Below, piece after piece: positions 7,958 to 17,428 of a DNA stretch of 39,103 nucleotides (positions are counted from its first letter, which is position 1; every line of letters starts with the position of its first letter). The notes beneath the pieces were generated by a model. The model had not been told where the DNA came from and ran no database searches. It saw nothing but the letters and a program-made list of their open reading frames with translations. Both the position numbers and the translations under genes were made by a program. This stretch comes from Candidatus Aminicenantes bacterium JdFR-78 (GTDB taxonomy: Bacteria; Acidobacteriota; Aminicenantia; JdFR-78). The DNA lies in NCBI GenBank assembly GCA_002010665.1, contig MTON01000004.1, forward strand, positions 1-39,103, given 5' to 3'.

Positions 7958-8932
7958 TCATATCAAATGTTCATAACCTTCTTTTTTGAGGGTAGATTCT
8001 TTTCCTTTAGAATCAATTATTTTTATTCCTCTTTCTTTCTCTGTAATGTATCCTATATAAGTAATCCTTTCACTTAAATTAATAACTTCTTTCTCTTTCT
8101 GAGGAGAAACAGTAAAAAGAAGTTCATAATCTTCTCCTCCATGAAGAATATAGTTATATTTTTCTTCAGTTTTCTCCAGGAGCAGGTTTTCTGAAACAGG
8201 CAATTTATCTTTGTATATCACCGCTCCCACATTACTTGCCTCGCATAGATTAAACAAGTCAGTTGAAAGACCATCGCTAATATCAATCATTGCACTGACA
8301 GCCCCTTTCTCTCTTAATTTTTTACCTAATTCAACTTTTGGTTTTGGATCTAAAAAGGATTTTATGAAAAAGTCGTATTTCTTGTGTTCTCCAAGCCTTA
8401 TTCCTTTTTTAAGGAGACTGAGACCATAACTCGCGTTTCCCAAAGAACCAGAAACGAATATTTTATCTTCTGGTTTAGCTCCATTTCTTTCTATACCTTT
8501 ATCCCCCTCACCTATTAAAGTTACTGAAATAAAAATTTTTTTTGATGAGGATATATCTCCACCTATTAGATTAACTTTAAATTCCTTGCATATGTCTCTA
8601 AATCCATTTAAAAATTCATCGACCCATTTTCTATCTATTTCAGGAGATAAACATAATCCAAGAAGGGCAAAGCGAGGTTTTGCCCCCATTGCTGCTAGAT
8701 CACTTAAGTTTACTGCCACGCATTTTCTTCCAAGATAATACGGAGGATTAAAATCTAATGTAAAATGAATATCTTCAGATAAAATATCTTTTGTTAAAAA
8801 AATTCTTTTTCCAGAAAAATTAATTACTGCAGAGTCATCCCCTATATTTACTTCAATATCTAAATCTTTTTGTGAAAATTCTTTTTTAATTTTGTTTATT
8901 AAATCAGATTCTTTTAGTCTATGAATTTTCAT
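7958..8932 (-). CDS. thiL: Thiamine-monophosphate kinase
   Basis: Uses ATP to convert thiamine monophosphate to thiamine pyrophosphate, the last step of cofactor synthesis. The 324-residue protein has the family's motifs in order: GDDSAVI near the N-terminus, TKDILSEDIHF, NLSDLAAMGAKP, GGDISSS, DISDGLSTDL and HGGEDYELLF near the C-terminus. These build the ATP and Mg2+ sites of the PurM-like fold. ATG 8932 lies seven bases after the lon stop and has no clear ribosome binding site, so translation is probably coupled to lon; an in-frame TTG at 8947 overlaps the end of lon and is less likely. It is the last gene of the operon. Confidence 0.93.
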   Translation of the reverse strand: MKIHRLKESDLINKIKKEFSQKDLDIEVNIGDDSAVINFSGKRIFLTKDILSEDIHFTLDFNPPYYLGRKCVAVNLSDLAAMGAKPRFALLGLCLSPEIDRKWVDEFLNGFRDICKEFKVNLIGGDISSSKKIFISVTLIGEGDKGIERNGAKPEDKIFVSGSLGNASYGLSLLKKGIRLGEHKKYDFFIKSFLDPKPKVELGKKLREKGAVSAMIDISDGLSTDLFNLCEASNVGAVIYKDKLPVSENLLLEKTEEKYNYILHGGEDYELLFTVSPQKEKEVINLSERITYIGYITEKERGIKIIDSKGKESTLKKEGYEHLI

Positions 8933-8939
8933 AAATATT

Positions 8940-11327
8940 TTAGCCAACTTGTGCTTTTTTCTGAGTTAATGGAGGAAGGAGAGCGATCTTGAAAACCTCT
9001 TTTATCTCCTTTACTAGAATAAATTCAATATTTCGTTTCAAATGCTTCGGAATGTCAATTAAATCCTTCTCATTTTCTGCAGGTATAATTATCTTTTTTA
9101 TTCCAGCTCTTCGAGCAGCAAGAACCTTCTCTTTTATACCTCCAACAGGAAGGATATTACCTCTTAAAGTAATTTCTCCTGTCATTGCAATATCTTTCCT
9201 TACAGGAGAATTTGTTATTGCAGAGACCAAAGCAGTTGCTATGGTTATTCCAGCAGAAGGTCCATCTTTTGGAATAGCTCCCTCTGGTATATGAACATGA
9301 AAATCATAATTAGAGAATATATTATCATCAATTCCAAATTCCTCGGCATGAGACCTTGCATAACTTAATGCTGCTTGAGCAGATTCTTTCATGACATCTC
9401 CGAGGGAACCTGTTAGTATTAGATTCCCTTTCCCCTTCATCATTGTAGCTTCAACAAACAGAATCTCGCCTCCAGTTGCTGTCCAAGCCATTCCTGTTGC
9501 AACACCAACTTGATTTTCTTTAAGAACTTGGTCCTTAAAAATTTTAGGAGGTCCCAAAAATTTTTCAACATTTCTGGCTGTTATTCTTGTGGGTTTCTTC
9601 TTGCCCTGGGCTACTTTATAAGCAACTTTTCTGCAAATAGAAGCTATTTCCCGTTCTAAATTTCTAACCCCAGCTTCTCTTGTGTATAAAGAAATGATTT
9701 TCTTTATAGCCCCTGGTGTAAATGAGATTAATTTTTCACTCAAAGCATGCTCCTTTATCTGCTTGGGTATTAGATGTTTCATGGCTATATGTAACTTTTC
9801 CTCTTCAGTGTAACCAGGCAAGTTAATTATCTCCATCCTATCCCTGAATGCAGGATGAATGGGATCAAGTAAATTTGCTGTTGTGATAAACATAACCTTT
9901 GACAGATCAAAGGGTACTCCAAGATAGTGGTCTCTAAATGAATGGTTTTGTTCAGGGTCTAATACCTCTAATAGAGCAGCTGATGGATCACCTCTAAAAT
10001 CTGCTCCTATTTTATCAACCTCATCGAGCATAAAAACTGGATTATTGGAACCTGCTCTTCTTATGCCTTGAATTATTTTCCCAGGAAGGGCACCAACGTA
10101 AGTTCTGCGATGACCTCTAATTTCTGCTTCGTCCCTTACACCACCAAGTGATATACGCACGAATTTTCTCCCAAGGGCTCGAGCTATTGATTTTCCAAGT
10201 GAAGTTTTTCCCACCCCAGGAGGACCAACAAAGCAGAGGATTGGACCCTTAATCTTTTTTGATAATTTTCTTACACTTAAATATTCGATTATTCTTTCTT
10301 TTACTTTTTCAAGATTATAATGATCTTCATCCAATATTTTTCTTGCTGTATTTAGGTCCAAATTATCACGAGTGCTCTTTGACCATGGTAGGCTAAATAT
10401 CCAATCTAAATAGTTGCGGATAACCGCTGTTTCTGCTGATTCTGGATGCATTTTAGAAAGACGATTTATTTGTTTTTCCACTTCCTCTCTCACCTCAGCA
10501 GGAACTTTCATATTGGCTAATTTTTCTCTGTAATTTTTTATTTCTTCCTGTAATTCGTCTCCTTCGCCCAATTCCTTTTGTATTGCTTTTAACTGCTGAC
10601 GAAGGAAGAATTCCCTTTGCATTTTATCCATTTCACCCTTAGCTTGAGCACTTATTTTATGCTGAATTTCGAGAACCTCCAGCTCTTTAGCTAAGAATTC
10701 ATATACCTTCTTTAATCTTTCCACAGGATCTTGAATTTCAAGAATGGTCTGAGCTTCTTCTACTTTTAAATCCAAATTTGCAGCAACTAAATCTGCAAGC
10801 CTTCCAGGGTTTTCTATATTTGCAATTAATATTAATACTTCTGGAGAAATCTGTTTGCCTAAAGATACTGCTTTCTCAATTCCTGCTCGGACATTTCTGA
10901 TTAATGCCTCCACCATAACTGATGATTTTTCCACTTCTTTTTCACTGATGGTTCTGATTTTTGCTGAATAAAATGGTTTATTTTCATCGAGTTCCAAGAC
11001 TTCTGCTCTCGATATTCCCTGAACAAGAATTCTCATTCTTTCGTCAGGGAGTTTAAGCATTCTCATTACTATTGCCACTGTCCCTGTTTGATATATTTCA
11101 TCCTTTGTTGGTTCTTCCTTTTCCATATCTTTCTGGGTTAATAATAAAATTAATCTATGAGTGGAAAGGGCTTCATCAACAGCTTTTTTTGATTTTTCTC
11201 TTCCAACAAAAAGAGGAACCGCCATGTATGGAAAAACAACTATGTCTCTGAGTAATAATACAGGTAAGACTTCTGGAATTTTAATTTTTTCCTCTAATTC
11301 AGGTTCGAATTTCTTTTCTTCATTCAT
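8940..11327 (-). CDS. lon: ATP-dependent Lon protease
   Basis: Degrades misfolded and regulatory proteins in the cytoplasm. The 795-residue length is typical. Domains in order: N-terminal substrate-binding domain (about 15-215, [19 protein letters not shown]), helical linker, AAA+ module (about 310-590) with Walker [10 protein letters not shown] and Walker [12 protein letters not shown], and the protease domain (about 595-785) with the nucleophile in [10 protein letters not shown] and its partner Lys in [14 protein letters not shown]. All catalytic residues are present. AGGAGG lies five bases before the ATG. It follows hsp20 by 21 bases, and grouping of a small heat-shock protein with Lon suggests joint protein quality control. 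No CIRCE-type operator was seen. Confidence 0.97.
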   Translation of the reverse strand: MNEEKKFEPELEEKIKIPEVLPVLLLRDIVVFPYMAVPLFVGREKSKKAVDEALSTHRLILLLTQKDMEKEEPTKDEIYQTGTVAIVMRMLKLPDERMRILVQGISRAEVLELDENKPFYSAKIRTISEKEVEKSSVMVEALIRNVRAGIEKAVSLGKQISPEVLILIANIENPGRLADLVAANLDLKVEEAQTILEIQDPVERLKKVYEFLAKELEVLEIQHKISAQAKGEMDKMQREFFLRQQLKAIQKELGEGDELQEEIKNYREKLANMKVPAEVREEVEKQINRLSKMHPESAETAVIRNYLDWIFSLPWSKSTRDNLDLNTARKILDEDHYNLEKVKERIIEYLSVRKLSKKIKGPILCFVGPPGVGKTSLGKSIARALGRKFVRISLGGVRDEAEIRGHRRTYVGALPGKIIQGIRRAGSNNPVFMLDEVDKIGADFRGDPSAALLEVLDPEQNHSFRDHYLGVPFDLSKVMFITTANLLDPIHPAFRDRMEIINLPGYTEEEKLHIAMKHLIPKQIKEHALSEKLISFTPGAIKKIISLYTREAGVRNLEREIASICRKVAYKVAQGKKKPTRITARNVEKFLGPPKIFKDQVLKENQVGVATGMAWTATGGEILFVEATMMKGKGNLILTGSLGDVMKESAQAALSYARSHAEEFGIDDNIFSNYDFHVHIPEGAIPKDGPSAGITIATALVSAITNSPVRKDIAMTGEITLRGNILPVGGIKEKVLAARRAGIKKIIIPAENEKDLIDIPKHLKRNIEFILVKEIKEVFKIALLPPLTQKKAQVG

Positions 11328-11348
11328 GATAACCTCCTAATTCGTTTC

Positions 11349-11783
11349 TTACTCGATTTCGACCTCCATCTCTTTTTCTTTGTCTGGCTTTAACTTGCTG
11401 AACTTAATAGTTAAAATTCCATCTTTTAAATAAGCTTTAACATTTTCAGGATTAACATAATAAGGGAGATTTAAAACTCTATGGAATCTTCCATATTCCC
11501 TTTCCAGTCTCAAAAATCTAATATTTGGAATATAAGGTTGCCTCTTATTTCCTTTTATTTCAAGCTTGTTTCCTTTTATAAAAATCTTTATATTTTTTTT
11601 CTCGACACCTGGAAGTTCAATTTTCACAATAATTTCGTCATTTTTTTCGCAAATATCAACAGGAGGAAACCATCCTTGTTCAAGGAAAAATTCTCTTGTT
11701 GTTTTAGCAAATATGTCTTCAAAAATTCTATTTATTTCTCTTTCTATTTCCAGTATTCTATATTTGTTATTCTTCTTTGCCAT
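11349..11783 (-). CDS. Small heat-shock protein (Hsp20/alpha-crystallin family)
   Basis: An ATP-independent holdase that binds unfolding proteins. It has 144 residues: a short N-terminal arm, then the alpha-crystallin domain from about residue 38 (WFPPVDICEKNDEIIVKIELPGV) to the conserved GILTIKF near 127, and a short acidic tail. Size and layout are normal. A purine-rich GGGGG site precedes the ATG by four bases. It sits between nrdR and lon in the same operon; clients held by Hsp20 may pass to Lon. Confidence 0.93.
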   Translation of the reverse strand: MAKKNNKYRILEIEREINRIFEDIFAKTTREFFLEQGWFPPVDICEKNDEIIVKIELPGVEKKNIKIFIKGNKLEIKGNKRQPYIPNIRFLRLEREYGRFHRVLNLPYYVNPENVKAYLKDGILTIKFSKLKPDKEKEMEVEIE

Positions 11784-11791
11784 AATTCCCC

Positions 11792-12247
11792 CTATTTTTC
11801 TTTTAATAAATTTTCCAATTCTTTTTTAAATTCAATGACATCTTTAAATTCCCGATAAACAGATGCAAATCGAACGTATGCAACTTTATCAAGTTCCTTA
11901 AGTTTCTGCATTAAGTATTGACCAATTTCAGAAGTAGAGATTTCCTTGTCAGGTTTTTCTTGAAGCATTGATTCAACCTCATCAGCAATTTTTTCCAATT
12001 TTTTAACTGAGATGGGTCTCTTTTCACAAGCCTTTAAAAGTCCATGAAGTAATTTATTGCGATCAAAAGGCTCTCTCCTCCCGTCTTTTTTAATTACCAT
12101 ATAGGGAATCTCTTCAACTCTTTCATATGTTGTAAATCTTTTATTACAGTTCAAACACTTTCTTCTTCTTCTGATAGTTAAGCCATCTTTACTTTCTCTT
12201 GAATCAATTACTCTGTTATCAAAACTTCCACAAAATGGGCACTTCAT
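11792..12247 (-). CDS. nrdR: Transcriptional repressor NrdR
   Basis: Represses ribonucleotide reductase genes when (d)ATP binds its ATP-cone. The 151-residue protein has an N-terminal zinc ribbon with Cys3, Cys6, Cys31 and Cys34 (KCPFCG and [16 protein letters not shown]) and then an ATP-cone (about 49-139, [16 protein letters not shown]). Length and motifs match the family exactly. The start codon overlaps the stop of the upstream flippase-like gene (ATGA), so the two are translationally coupled. No ribonucleotide reductase gene is in the window, so its targets lie elsewhere. Confidence 0.96.
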   Translation of the reverse strand: MKCPFCGSFDNRVIDSRESKDGLTIRRRRKCLNCNKRFTTYERVEEIPYMVIKKDGRREPFDRNKLLHGLLKACEKRPISVKKLEKIADEVESMLQEKPDKEISTSEIGQYLMQKLKELDKVAYVRFASVYREFKDVIEFKKELENLLKEK

Positions 12248-13269
12248 TTACTTCCTCGTTTTTCTAATCTTCTTACATAGGCAAAAGATAAACCTTCTTT
12301 CCATAATATTATGAATCCCATTAGAATAGTACCCACATATATTATAGCATGTAATACTGTTGTGGTTCCAATTGCAAGATTTGTATTTACCCCATAAAGG
12401 GATATAAGTCCGAATTTGCTTAAAGCATGAAATCCTCCTATCATTCCAGGAGTGGGTATTGAAGCCCCGACCATTGTTAAAAAAAGGTACGGAAGTATTA
12501 GTGGAAAAGGGAACTTTATATTGAAACTGTAAAGTACAACCCAGGAGAAAAAACCAATAAAAAGCCACTGAATAATTGAAAAAACAGAATATAATATTAG
12601 ATTTTTTAAGGAATGAAAGAACTTTAAGCCATCTAGAAAATTGGTGGATATATGAATCGCTTTTTGGGAGAGTTTAGGAAAAGGTTTTAGAATTCGAGTA
12701 ATAAATGAGATGGATTTTCCTTGGAAGAAATACAGGAAAAGAATTAATACAAGTAAAATAGCACCAATCGTAAGGGAGATTAAACTAAAGTTTGTCAGAC
12801 TTGATAGCGCTTTTTTCCTTTCAGTAAAATAAGGCTTATAAAATGGTTTTAAAAGCAAAAAAATTCCAAATAAAAATAAAACTGTCAAAAGGTCAAAAAT
12901 TCGCTCCACCACAACTGTTCCAAATGAGAAACTTCTGCTTATTCTTTCCTTCTGGCCAAGATAAACAGGGCGAATTACCTCCCCAGCTCTAAAAGGCAAA
13001 AGGAATGTAACTGTAAAGCCTATTACATATGCAGAAAATAAATTCCAGAATTTTACTTTTCTCTTTCGACTCAAAATTAAGTATTTCCATTTCCATGCTC
13101 TTGTTATATAGTGAAAAGGAAGAAGAGCTATGATAATTGGGAGGAAATTTTTATTAAATCCCTTTAAATAAAAAATAACTTCTTCCCAGTTTACACCTCT
13201 GAAAAATAAATAAAGGAATAATAAAGTTATTACTATTATTACAAATAATTTTATCCACTGTTTTCTCAT
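12244..13269 (-). CDS. Flippase-like integral membrane protein (UPF0104/LPG-synthase transmembrane family), copy 1
   Basis: A 341-residue protein with about eight membrane segments. It has the hallmarks of the lysylphosphatidylglycerol-synthase membrane domain (AglD/MprF-like): an N-terminal helix, W-K-W-K-Y after the second helix ([10 protein letters not shown]), [22 protein letters not shown], and the late [15 protein letters not shown]. It lacks the catalytic transferase domain of full MprF, so a role in lipid or lipid-linked-sugar movement is inferred from relatives. It is the first gene of the operon with nrdR, hsp20, lon and thiL. Its promoter ends seven bases upstream of the ATG, implying a leaderless mRNA. 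A paralogue lies at 17413-18351. Confidence 0.82.
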   Translation of the reverse strand: MRKQWIKLFVIIVITLLFLYLFFRGVNWEEVIFYLKGFNKNFLPIIIALLPFHYITRAWKWKYLILSRKRKVKFWNLFSAYVIGFTVTFLLPFRAGEVIRPVYLGQKERISRSFSFGTVVVERIFDLLTVLFLFGIFLLLKPFYKPYFTERKKALSSLTNFSLISLTIGAILLVLILFLYFFQGKSISFITRILKPFPKLSQKAIHISTNFLDGLKFFHSLKNLILYSVFSIIQWLFIGFFSWVVLYSFNIKFPFPLILPYLFLTMVGASIPTPGMIGGFHALSKFGLISLYGVNTNLAIGTTTVLHAIIYVGTILMGFIILWKEGLSFAYVRRLEKRGSK

Positions 13270-13276
13270 TCATGTA

Positions 13277-13305
13277 ATGTTATCACCTTAATTTTTTAGT
13301 GTCAA
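13277..13305 (-). promoter_or_regulatory. Promoter of the flippase-nrdR-hsp20-lon-thiL operon
   Basis: Minus strand: TTGACA (13300-13305), a 17-bp spacer ending AGGTGA, then TAACAT (13277-13282). The TG one base before the -10 makes it an extended -10 promoter. Only seven bases separate the -10 from the ATG at 13269. Confidence 0.6.
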
Positions 13306-13330
13306 TTTATCGCTTAAGAGTAGATTAATA

Positions 13331-13359
13331 TTGAGTTAAAAATAATTGTTTATTAATAT
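13331..13359 (+). promoter_or_regulatory. Possible promoter of the membrane-protein gene at 13371
   Basis: TTGAGT (13331-13336), a 17-bp spacer and TAATAT (13354-13359). The ATG is 11 bases beyond the -10 and no ribosome binding site is seen. The match is weaker than for the other promoters and the region is AT-rich. Confidence 0.35.
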
Positions 13360-13370
13360 TTTAAATGTAA

Positions 13371-14279
13371 ATGGAAAAATTTATTAAATTTAATTTATAT
13401 CTTGGCCTTGGAATTATTTTAATTAGTGAACTTTTACTTTTTATGGAAGTTACTTTTATAAAAAATTGGTTTTTCTCTATTTGCTGGTGGAGTTACATCT
13501 TAATAATCGATAGCTTAAATTATAGAAGAAATGGGTATTCATTAATTTTTAAAAGAAGCATGGAATTTCTCTTTATGGCATTTATCTCGGTTTTCACTTG
13601 GTTAATATTTGAAATTATTAATTTCAGACTAAACAACTGGTCCTATCATAATCTTCCAGAAAATATAGTAAAGAGATGGCTGGGGTATTTTATTTCTTAT
13701 GCTACTGTTATTCCAGCTTTATGGGAAACAGCAGTTTTTATGGAGAGCTTTTTTTCCAGAAAAAAATTTCGGACTTTTATTAAGATATCGAATATTATTT
13801 TATTGATTTCTATATTTACCGGAATCCTATCAATTATACTCGTTCTTTTATTCCCTCGATATTTCTTTCCATTAGTATGGTTAGGTTTTATATTTCTTAT
13901 TACTCCTATAAATCATATATTGAAAATAAAAGGAGTTATTCATTGTATAAATAATGGCAATTATGGAAAAATTATAGCTTGGCTTCTTACTGGATTATGG
14001 GCTGGAATTCTGTGGGAGTTCTGGAATTACTGGGCAGGCTCAAGATGGCAATATTCAATTCCTTATTTTAATTTTTTAAAAATATTTGAAATGCCTTTAC
14101 TTGGATACTTTGGATTTCCTCCCTTTGCTATCGAAGTTTTTGCTTTTTATAATCTTTTTTCATATTTAAGAGAAAAAATAAAACATTATGTATTTTTAAA
14201 GTGGACTATATTAAGTCTTCTGATTGCTTTTGATTTAATTTGTTTTAAATTGATCGATTCTTTTACCTGGCTTAAATAA
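13371..14279 (+). CDS. Polytopic membrane protein of unknown function with an internal duplication
   Basis: A 302-residue protein with about eight hydrophobic segments. I do not recognise the family. The two halves resemble each other: FEIINFRLNNWSYHNLP (about residues 79-95) matches WEFWNYWAGSRWQYSIP (about 215-231), and LGYFISYATVIPALWETAVF matches LGYFGFPPFAIEVFAFY. Each half thus has an acidic residue and N/W/Y residues at a membrane edge, then a Pro-Glu membrane motif. Duplicated membrane domains with conserved Pro-Glu pairs occur in lycopene-cyclase-type proteins, but the resemblance is too loose for a call. It diverges from the flippase operon; its 3' end is four bases from the yibQ-like gene, convergent. 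Confidence 0.75.
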   Translation: MEKFIKFNLYLGLGIILISELLLFMEVTFIKNWFFSICWWSYILIIDSLNYRRNGYSLIFKRSMEFLFMAFISVFTWLIFEIINFRLNNWSYHNLPENIVKRWLGYFISYATVIPALWETAVFMESFFSRKKFRTFIKISNIILLISIFTGILSIILVLLFPRYFFPLVWLGFIFLITPINHILKIKGVIHCINNGNYGKIIAWLLTGLWAGILWEFWNYWAGSRWQYSIPYFNFLKIFEMPLLGYFGFPPFAIEVFAFYNLFSYLREKIKHYVFLKWTILSLLIAFDLICFKLIDSFTWLK

Positions 14280-14283
14280 AAAA

Positions 14284-15153
14284 TTAATCGACAATTTTAG
14301 ATGCATATACAAGATTAACATTTGATTTTTCAATTAAAGAGATGCTCCTTTTTAATCCCTTCAATGTTTCTTCAAAGGGGTGTCCGATTCCTATTGCTTT
14401 TCCTTTCTTTTTTGCTAATTTCAAAAGCTTATTAATCATTTTTATAGTGTATCTAAAATCATACCTTTTGTCTTTATCATTTATTTCTGCTCTATCGAGA
14501 AATACATTCCTAATTCCTGATTTAAGTCTCAATTCTTCAGCCACTCTATAGGCAACAGAATTGTTGCTTGTTAAGCTATCGATGAAAAAAAGATTATTTT
14601 CTTTTAAATAGTTTAAAATGAGTTTCATTAAATAAGGATTTTTTGTTATTTTAGAGCCTTTATGATTGTTTACACCCTTAATGTAAGGAATTGATTTGAT
14701 ATTATTTTCTAAAATTCTTTTGATCTGAGAGGGAGTCATAGTGCTTGTTATTTCTCCATTTTCGATACAATGATTAGTTGAATTCAAGGGTTCTAATGGA
14801 AGATGGAGCATTACTTCCAAACCATTTAAATGGGCAATTCTCGCTGCTTCACGGGAATAACGCAAATGTGGGAGAACTGAAATGGTAATTGGAATTTTAA
14901 GAGAAATTATCTCCTTTACAATTTTTATATTATTTCCTATATCATCAATTATTATTGCAACTTTTGGTTTTTCTTCTTTTTTGAAAATCCATACAATCTT
15001 TTTGTTCTCTTTAAAGAGATAGAAAAATATATAGGATTTATTTTTAGTTTTCCATCCGATAAAATCAAGGCATACAAAAATTATAAGTAATAGAAATATT
15101 AATGTTGCATAATTTTTATTTTTCCTAATTTTTTTCTTTCTTTTATGAGCCAA
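14284..15153 (-). CDS. Divergent polysaccharide deacetylase family protein (YibQ-like)
   Basis: A 289-residue protein with one N-terminal membrane anchor (about 16-33) and a periplasmic domain from about residue 62. It shows the motifs of the divergent deacetylase (DUF610/YibQ) family: AIIIDDIGNN, HLPLEP, VNNHKGSKIT, FIDSLTSNN and GIGHPFEET. The family has a carbohydrate-esterase-like fold, but its substrate is not established. It overlaps the upstream ctpA-like gene by 11 bases. The envC-ctpA-yibQ order matches the known conserved neighbourhood (in E. coli envC-yibQ), which links it to cell-wall turnover during division. Confidence 0.88.
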   Translation of the reverse strand: MAHKRKKKIRKNKNYATLIFLLLIIFVCLDFIGWKTKNKSYIFFYLFKENKKIVWIFKKEEKPKVAIIIDDIGNNIKIVKEIISLKIPITISVLPHLRYSREAARIAHLNGLEVMLHLPLEPLNSTNHCIENGEITSTMTPSQIKRILENNIKSIPYIKGVNNHKGSKITKNPYLMKLILNYLKENNLFFIDSLTSNNSVAYRVAEELRLKSGIRNVFLDRAEINDKDKRYDFRYTIKMINKLLKLAKKKGKAIGIGHPFEETLKGLKRSISLIEKSNVNLVYASKIVD

Positions 15154-16252
15154 GGAGTTTAATTGCTTTTTGGACGGGATTTTCCTTTTCTTTTAAAGTT
15201 ATATCTGGTTTAACCCCTTTTCCCCATATTTTTTTGTCCTTTTCAAGGAATATCATTCCTGTAGTAAGCACAATTCCTGAACCATCATCCATTTTAAAAA
15301 CTTTAGTCTCAGATAGGATTCCAAAAGTGGATTCTCCAATGATTTTAGCCCTCTTAAATTTTTTCAAGAGGAGAGCAAATAACTCTCCTCCTGACATAGT
15401 CGCCTTATTAACTATTACAACTAAAGGTAAGTTTGAGAAATAATTTTCTTTTTTAAAATAATATTCTTTAATAGTTTTGTCCTTTCTCTTCACAAAGAAA
15501 GCTTTACCTGATGGAATAAATACATTAGCCAGATTAAAACCTGAGATAATCTTTCCGTCATAACAGTTCCTAAGATCAATTATTAAGCCTTTAGCTTTAT
15601 TTTCTATTTTCTTTAGGGCATTTATTAGATTTCTTAAGTTAGATGGAAAATAATTAATTTTTAATAGATAGTTATTTTTTATTTTCTGGATATTAAAGTA
15701 AGAATCATAAATTTTTTCTCTTTTAACTTTGAGCTTTAAAAGCGAATTATTTCGCATTATTTTTAAATAGACCTCACTGTTTATATTGCCTTTTAATGAA
15801 AGTCTTACTTCCCATATTCCTTTTTTATAGGTTGTCTCCCCATTAATTGAACTTATATAATCACCTATTTTTAAACCAGATTCTTGTGCTGGAGAATTTT
15901 CAATTATTCCAATAATTTGAGGGTAGCTATATCTTTTAATAAGAATAACCCCTATATCACCAAGCTCTAAATTCCATCTATTTTCGAATAATTTCGTTTG
16001 TTCTGGATTTAGATAACTTGAATTTGGATCCAAATAATTAAGCATTCCTCTTATTGCTGCAGGAGCTATTTTTTCAGGACGAACAGGTTTAAAATATTCA
16101 TTTTTTACATATCTAATTACCCTTTCAAGCATATGAAAGGGAGAGTAAAATCTCGAGAATATCTGTGAAAGTGATAAACTGGCTAAAATAATTATAATTA
16201 GTATAATAGAAGAAACTAAATAGATCCTTTTTTGTTTTTTCTTCATTTTCAA
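15143..16252 (-). CDS. S41 (CtpA/Prc-like) peptidase-family protein, catalytic Lys replaced
   Basis: A 369-residue protein with an N-terminal membrane segment (about 9-31), a PDZ domain (about 98-175, with ENSPAQESGLKIGD) and a C-terminal S41 core. The nucleophile motif is present (TMSGGELFALL, Ser287). In CtpA and CtpB the catalytic Lys lies 25 residues later in TFGKG; here that position is Ile312 (TFGILSETK), although the flanking GESTFG and DGSGIVLTTG align without gaps. The protein may be inactive, use another base, or act as a scaffold. The frame is intact and the gene lies in the conserved envC-ctpA-yibQ order, arguing against simple decay. Confidence 0.85.
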   Translation of the reverse strand: MKMKKKQKRIYLVSSIILIIIILASLSLSQIFSRFYSPFHMLERVIRYVKNEYFKPVRPEKIAPAAIRGMLNYLDPNSSYLNPEQTKLFENRWNLELGDIGVILIKRYSYPQIIGIIENSPAQESGLKIGDYISSINGETTYKKGIWEVRLSLKGNINSEVYLKIMRNNSLLKLKVKREKIYDSYFNIQKIKNNYLLKINYFPSNLRNLINALKKIENKAKGLIIDLRNCYDGKIISGFNLANVFIPSGKAFFVKRKDKTIKEYYFKKENYFSNLPLVVIVNKATMSGGELFALLLKKFKRAKIIGESTFGILSETKVFKMDDGSGIVLTTGMIFLEKDKKIWGKGVKPDITLKEKENPVQKAIKLLGS

Positions 16253-16264
16253 AAGTTTATATTA

Positions 16265-17428
16265 TCATCTTTTTTTTAACCATTTCAAGGGATTTAAAGG
16301 TTTTGTTCTATATCTTAATTCGAAATAAAGGCACTCGCCTTTTAAGGAACCTGTATCTCCGACAAATGCAATTGCCTGATTTTCTCTCACAAAATCTCCT
16401 TTGTTTACTAAGAATTCCGAGCAATAGCCATATAATGAATAATATTTTAATCCATGGTCTATAATAATTAAATTTCCATAACCTTCAAAATATTCGGCAA
16501 AAACAACTCTTCCATAATAGACTGCCCTTATAATAGAATGAGGTCTATATGGTGATATTTCTATTCCTTTATTTAAAATTGTTGTTTTAAAAACAGGGTG
16601 CTTCTGGAGTCCAAAGTAAGTGATAATTTTACCTTCCACAGGCCAATTCAAGGAACCTCTCTTTTCATAAATGGGGGGAAAAATAAATGGAAAGACCTCT
16701 TCTTTTTTGGTCAAGTTCTTAATTATTTCTTTTAATTTCTCCGCTTGAGCAGTGAGCTCCTTTAATGCTTTTGTATAATAAGTTTTGTCTTCTTGAATTT
16801 TCTGGAGCAATAATTTATTCTTTACCTCTTTTTTTCTTAAATCCTTTCTTTTCTGTTCAGCTTTTTTCTTTAAAGTTGTTAATTCTTCATTTTTTTTCCT
16901 TAATTCCTCTTCGCTTCTTTTTAATTTCTCAAGACTTTTTCTATAATCCTCTACTGCTTTGGACTGAAGTTTTATTAATTCCGAGATGTATTTGCTTCCA
17001 GAGATAAGGCTGTTTAAGTCCTTAGCAGAGAGTATAATCTGAAAATATCTGAACTTCCCTAATTTATAAAGAGAAACTAAGACATTCTTTAAAATTTCCT
17101 TTTTCTTTTCTAATTCTTTCTTTATCCTTTTAATCTTAATTCTGATATTTTTAATTTTTATTTCTGTCTGCTTTAACTTTAATTCATAAAAATTTATTTC
17201 CTTACGAAGTAAATCTCTTTCTAATTTAATGGTTCTTAATTGACTCAGCAATGTTAATTCTTTTTCTTTTTCCCTTTTTAACTTTTCTTTCAAAACATTT
17301 ATTTCCTGGCCTATTTTAAAAAGTTCGCTTTGGTATTTCTCGATTTCTTTACTTTCCTGAGAAAGTAATGTAATTGTTGCTGTGAAAAGAATAAAAATAA
17401 TAATAATAATAATTATTTTCTTAACCAA
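16265..17428 (-). CDS. EnvC-like murein hydrolase activator with degenerate LytM domain
   Basis: A 387-residue protein from a TTG start: a signal segment with a run of Ile encoded by ATT repeats, a long coiled coil (about 25-250), and a C-terminal LytM (M23) fold (about 260-387). All four zinc ligands of active LytM enzymes are replaced: the HxxxD pair is Asn286/Glu290 (NKGIEIS), and the HxH residues are Tyr335 (YGYCS) and Tyr368 (LYFEL). That pattern matches EnvC, which does not cut peptidoglycan but activates amidases under FtsEX control. TTG 17428 is preceded by GGAGG at nine bases and lies inside the end of the upstream gene. The frame extends to an upstream ATG at 17560, but that would deeply overlap the neighbour. 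Confidence 0.85.
   Translation of the reverse strand: MVKKIIIIIIIFILFTATITLLSQESKEIEKYQSELFKIGQEINVLKEKLKREKEKELTLLSQLRTIKLERDLLRKEINFYELKLKQTEIKIKNIRIKIKRIKKELEKKKEILKNVLVSLYKLGKFRYFQIILSAKDLNSLISGSKYISELIKLQSKAVEDYRKSLEKLKRSEEELRKKNEELTTLKKKAEQKRKDLRKKEVKNKLLLQKIQEDKTYYTKALKELTAQAEKLKEIIKNLTKKEEVFPFIFPPIYEKRGSLNWPVEGKIITYFGLQKHPVFKTTILNKGIEISPYRPHSIIRAVYYGRVVFAEYFEGYGNLIIIDHGLKYYSLYGYCSEFLVNKGDFVRENQAIAFVGDTGSLKGECLYFELRYRTKPLNPLKWLKKR

Noticed and set aside
11481..11858. Plus-strand frames opposite hsp20 and nrdR
   Set aside because: Phe/Ser/Ile-rich translations typical of the reverse of Lys/Glu-rich AT-rich genes; both genes on the minus strand are certain.
17395..17415. ATT microsatellite as a phase-variation tract
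   Set aside because: The repeats are trinucleotides that encode Ile in the signal segment; gain or loss of units would not shift the frame.
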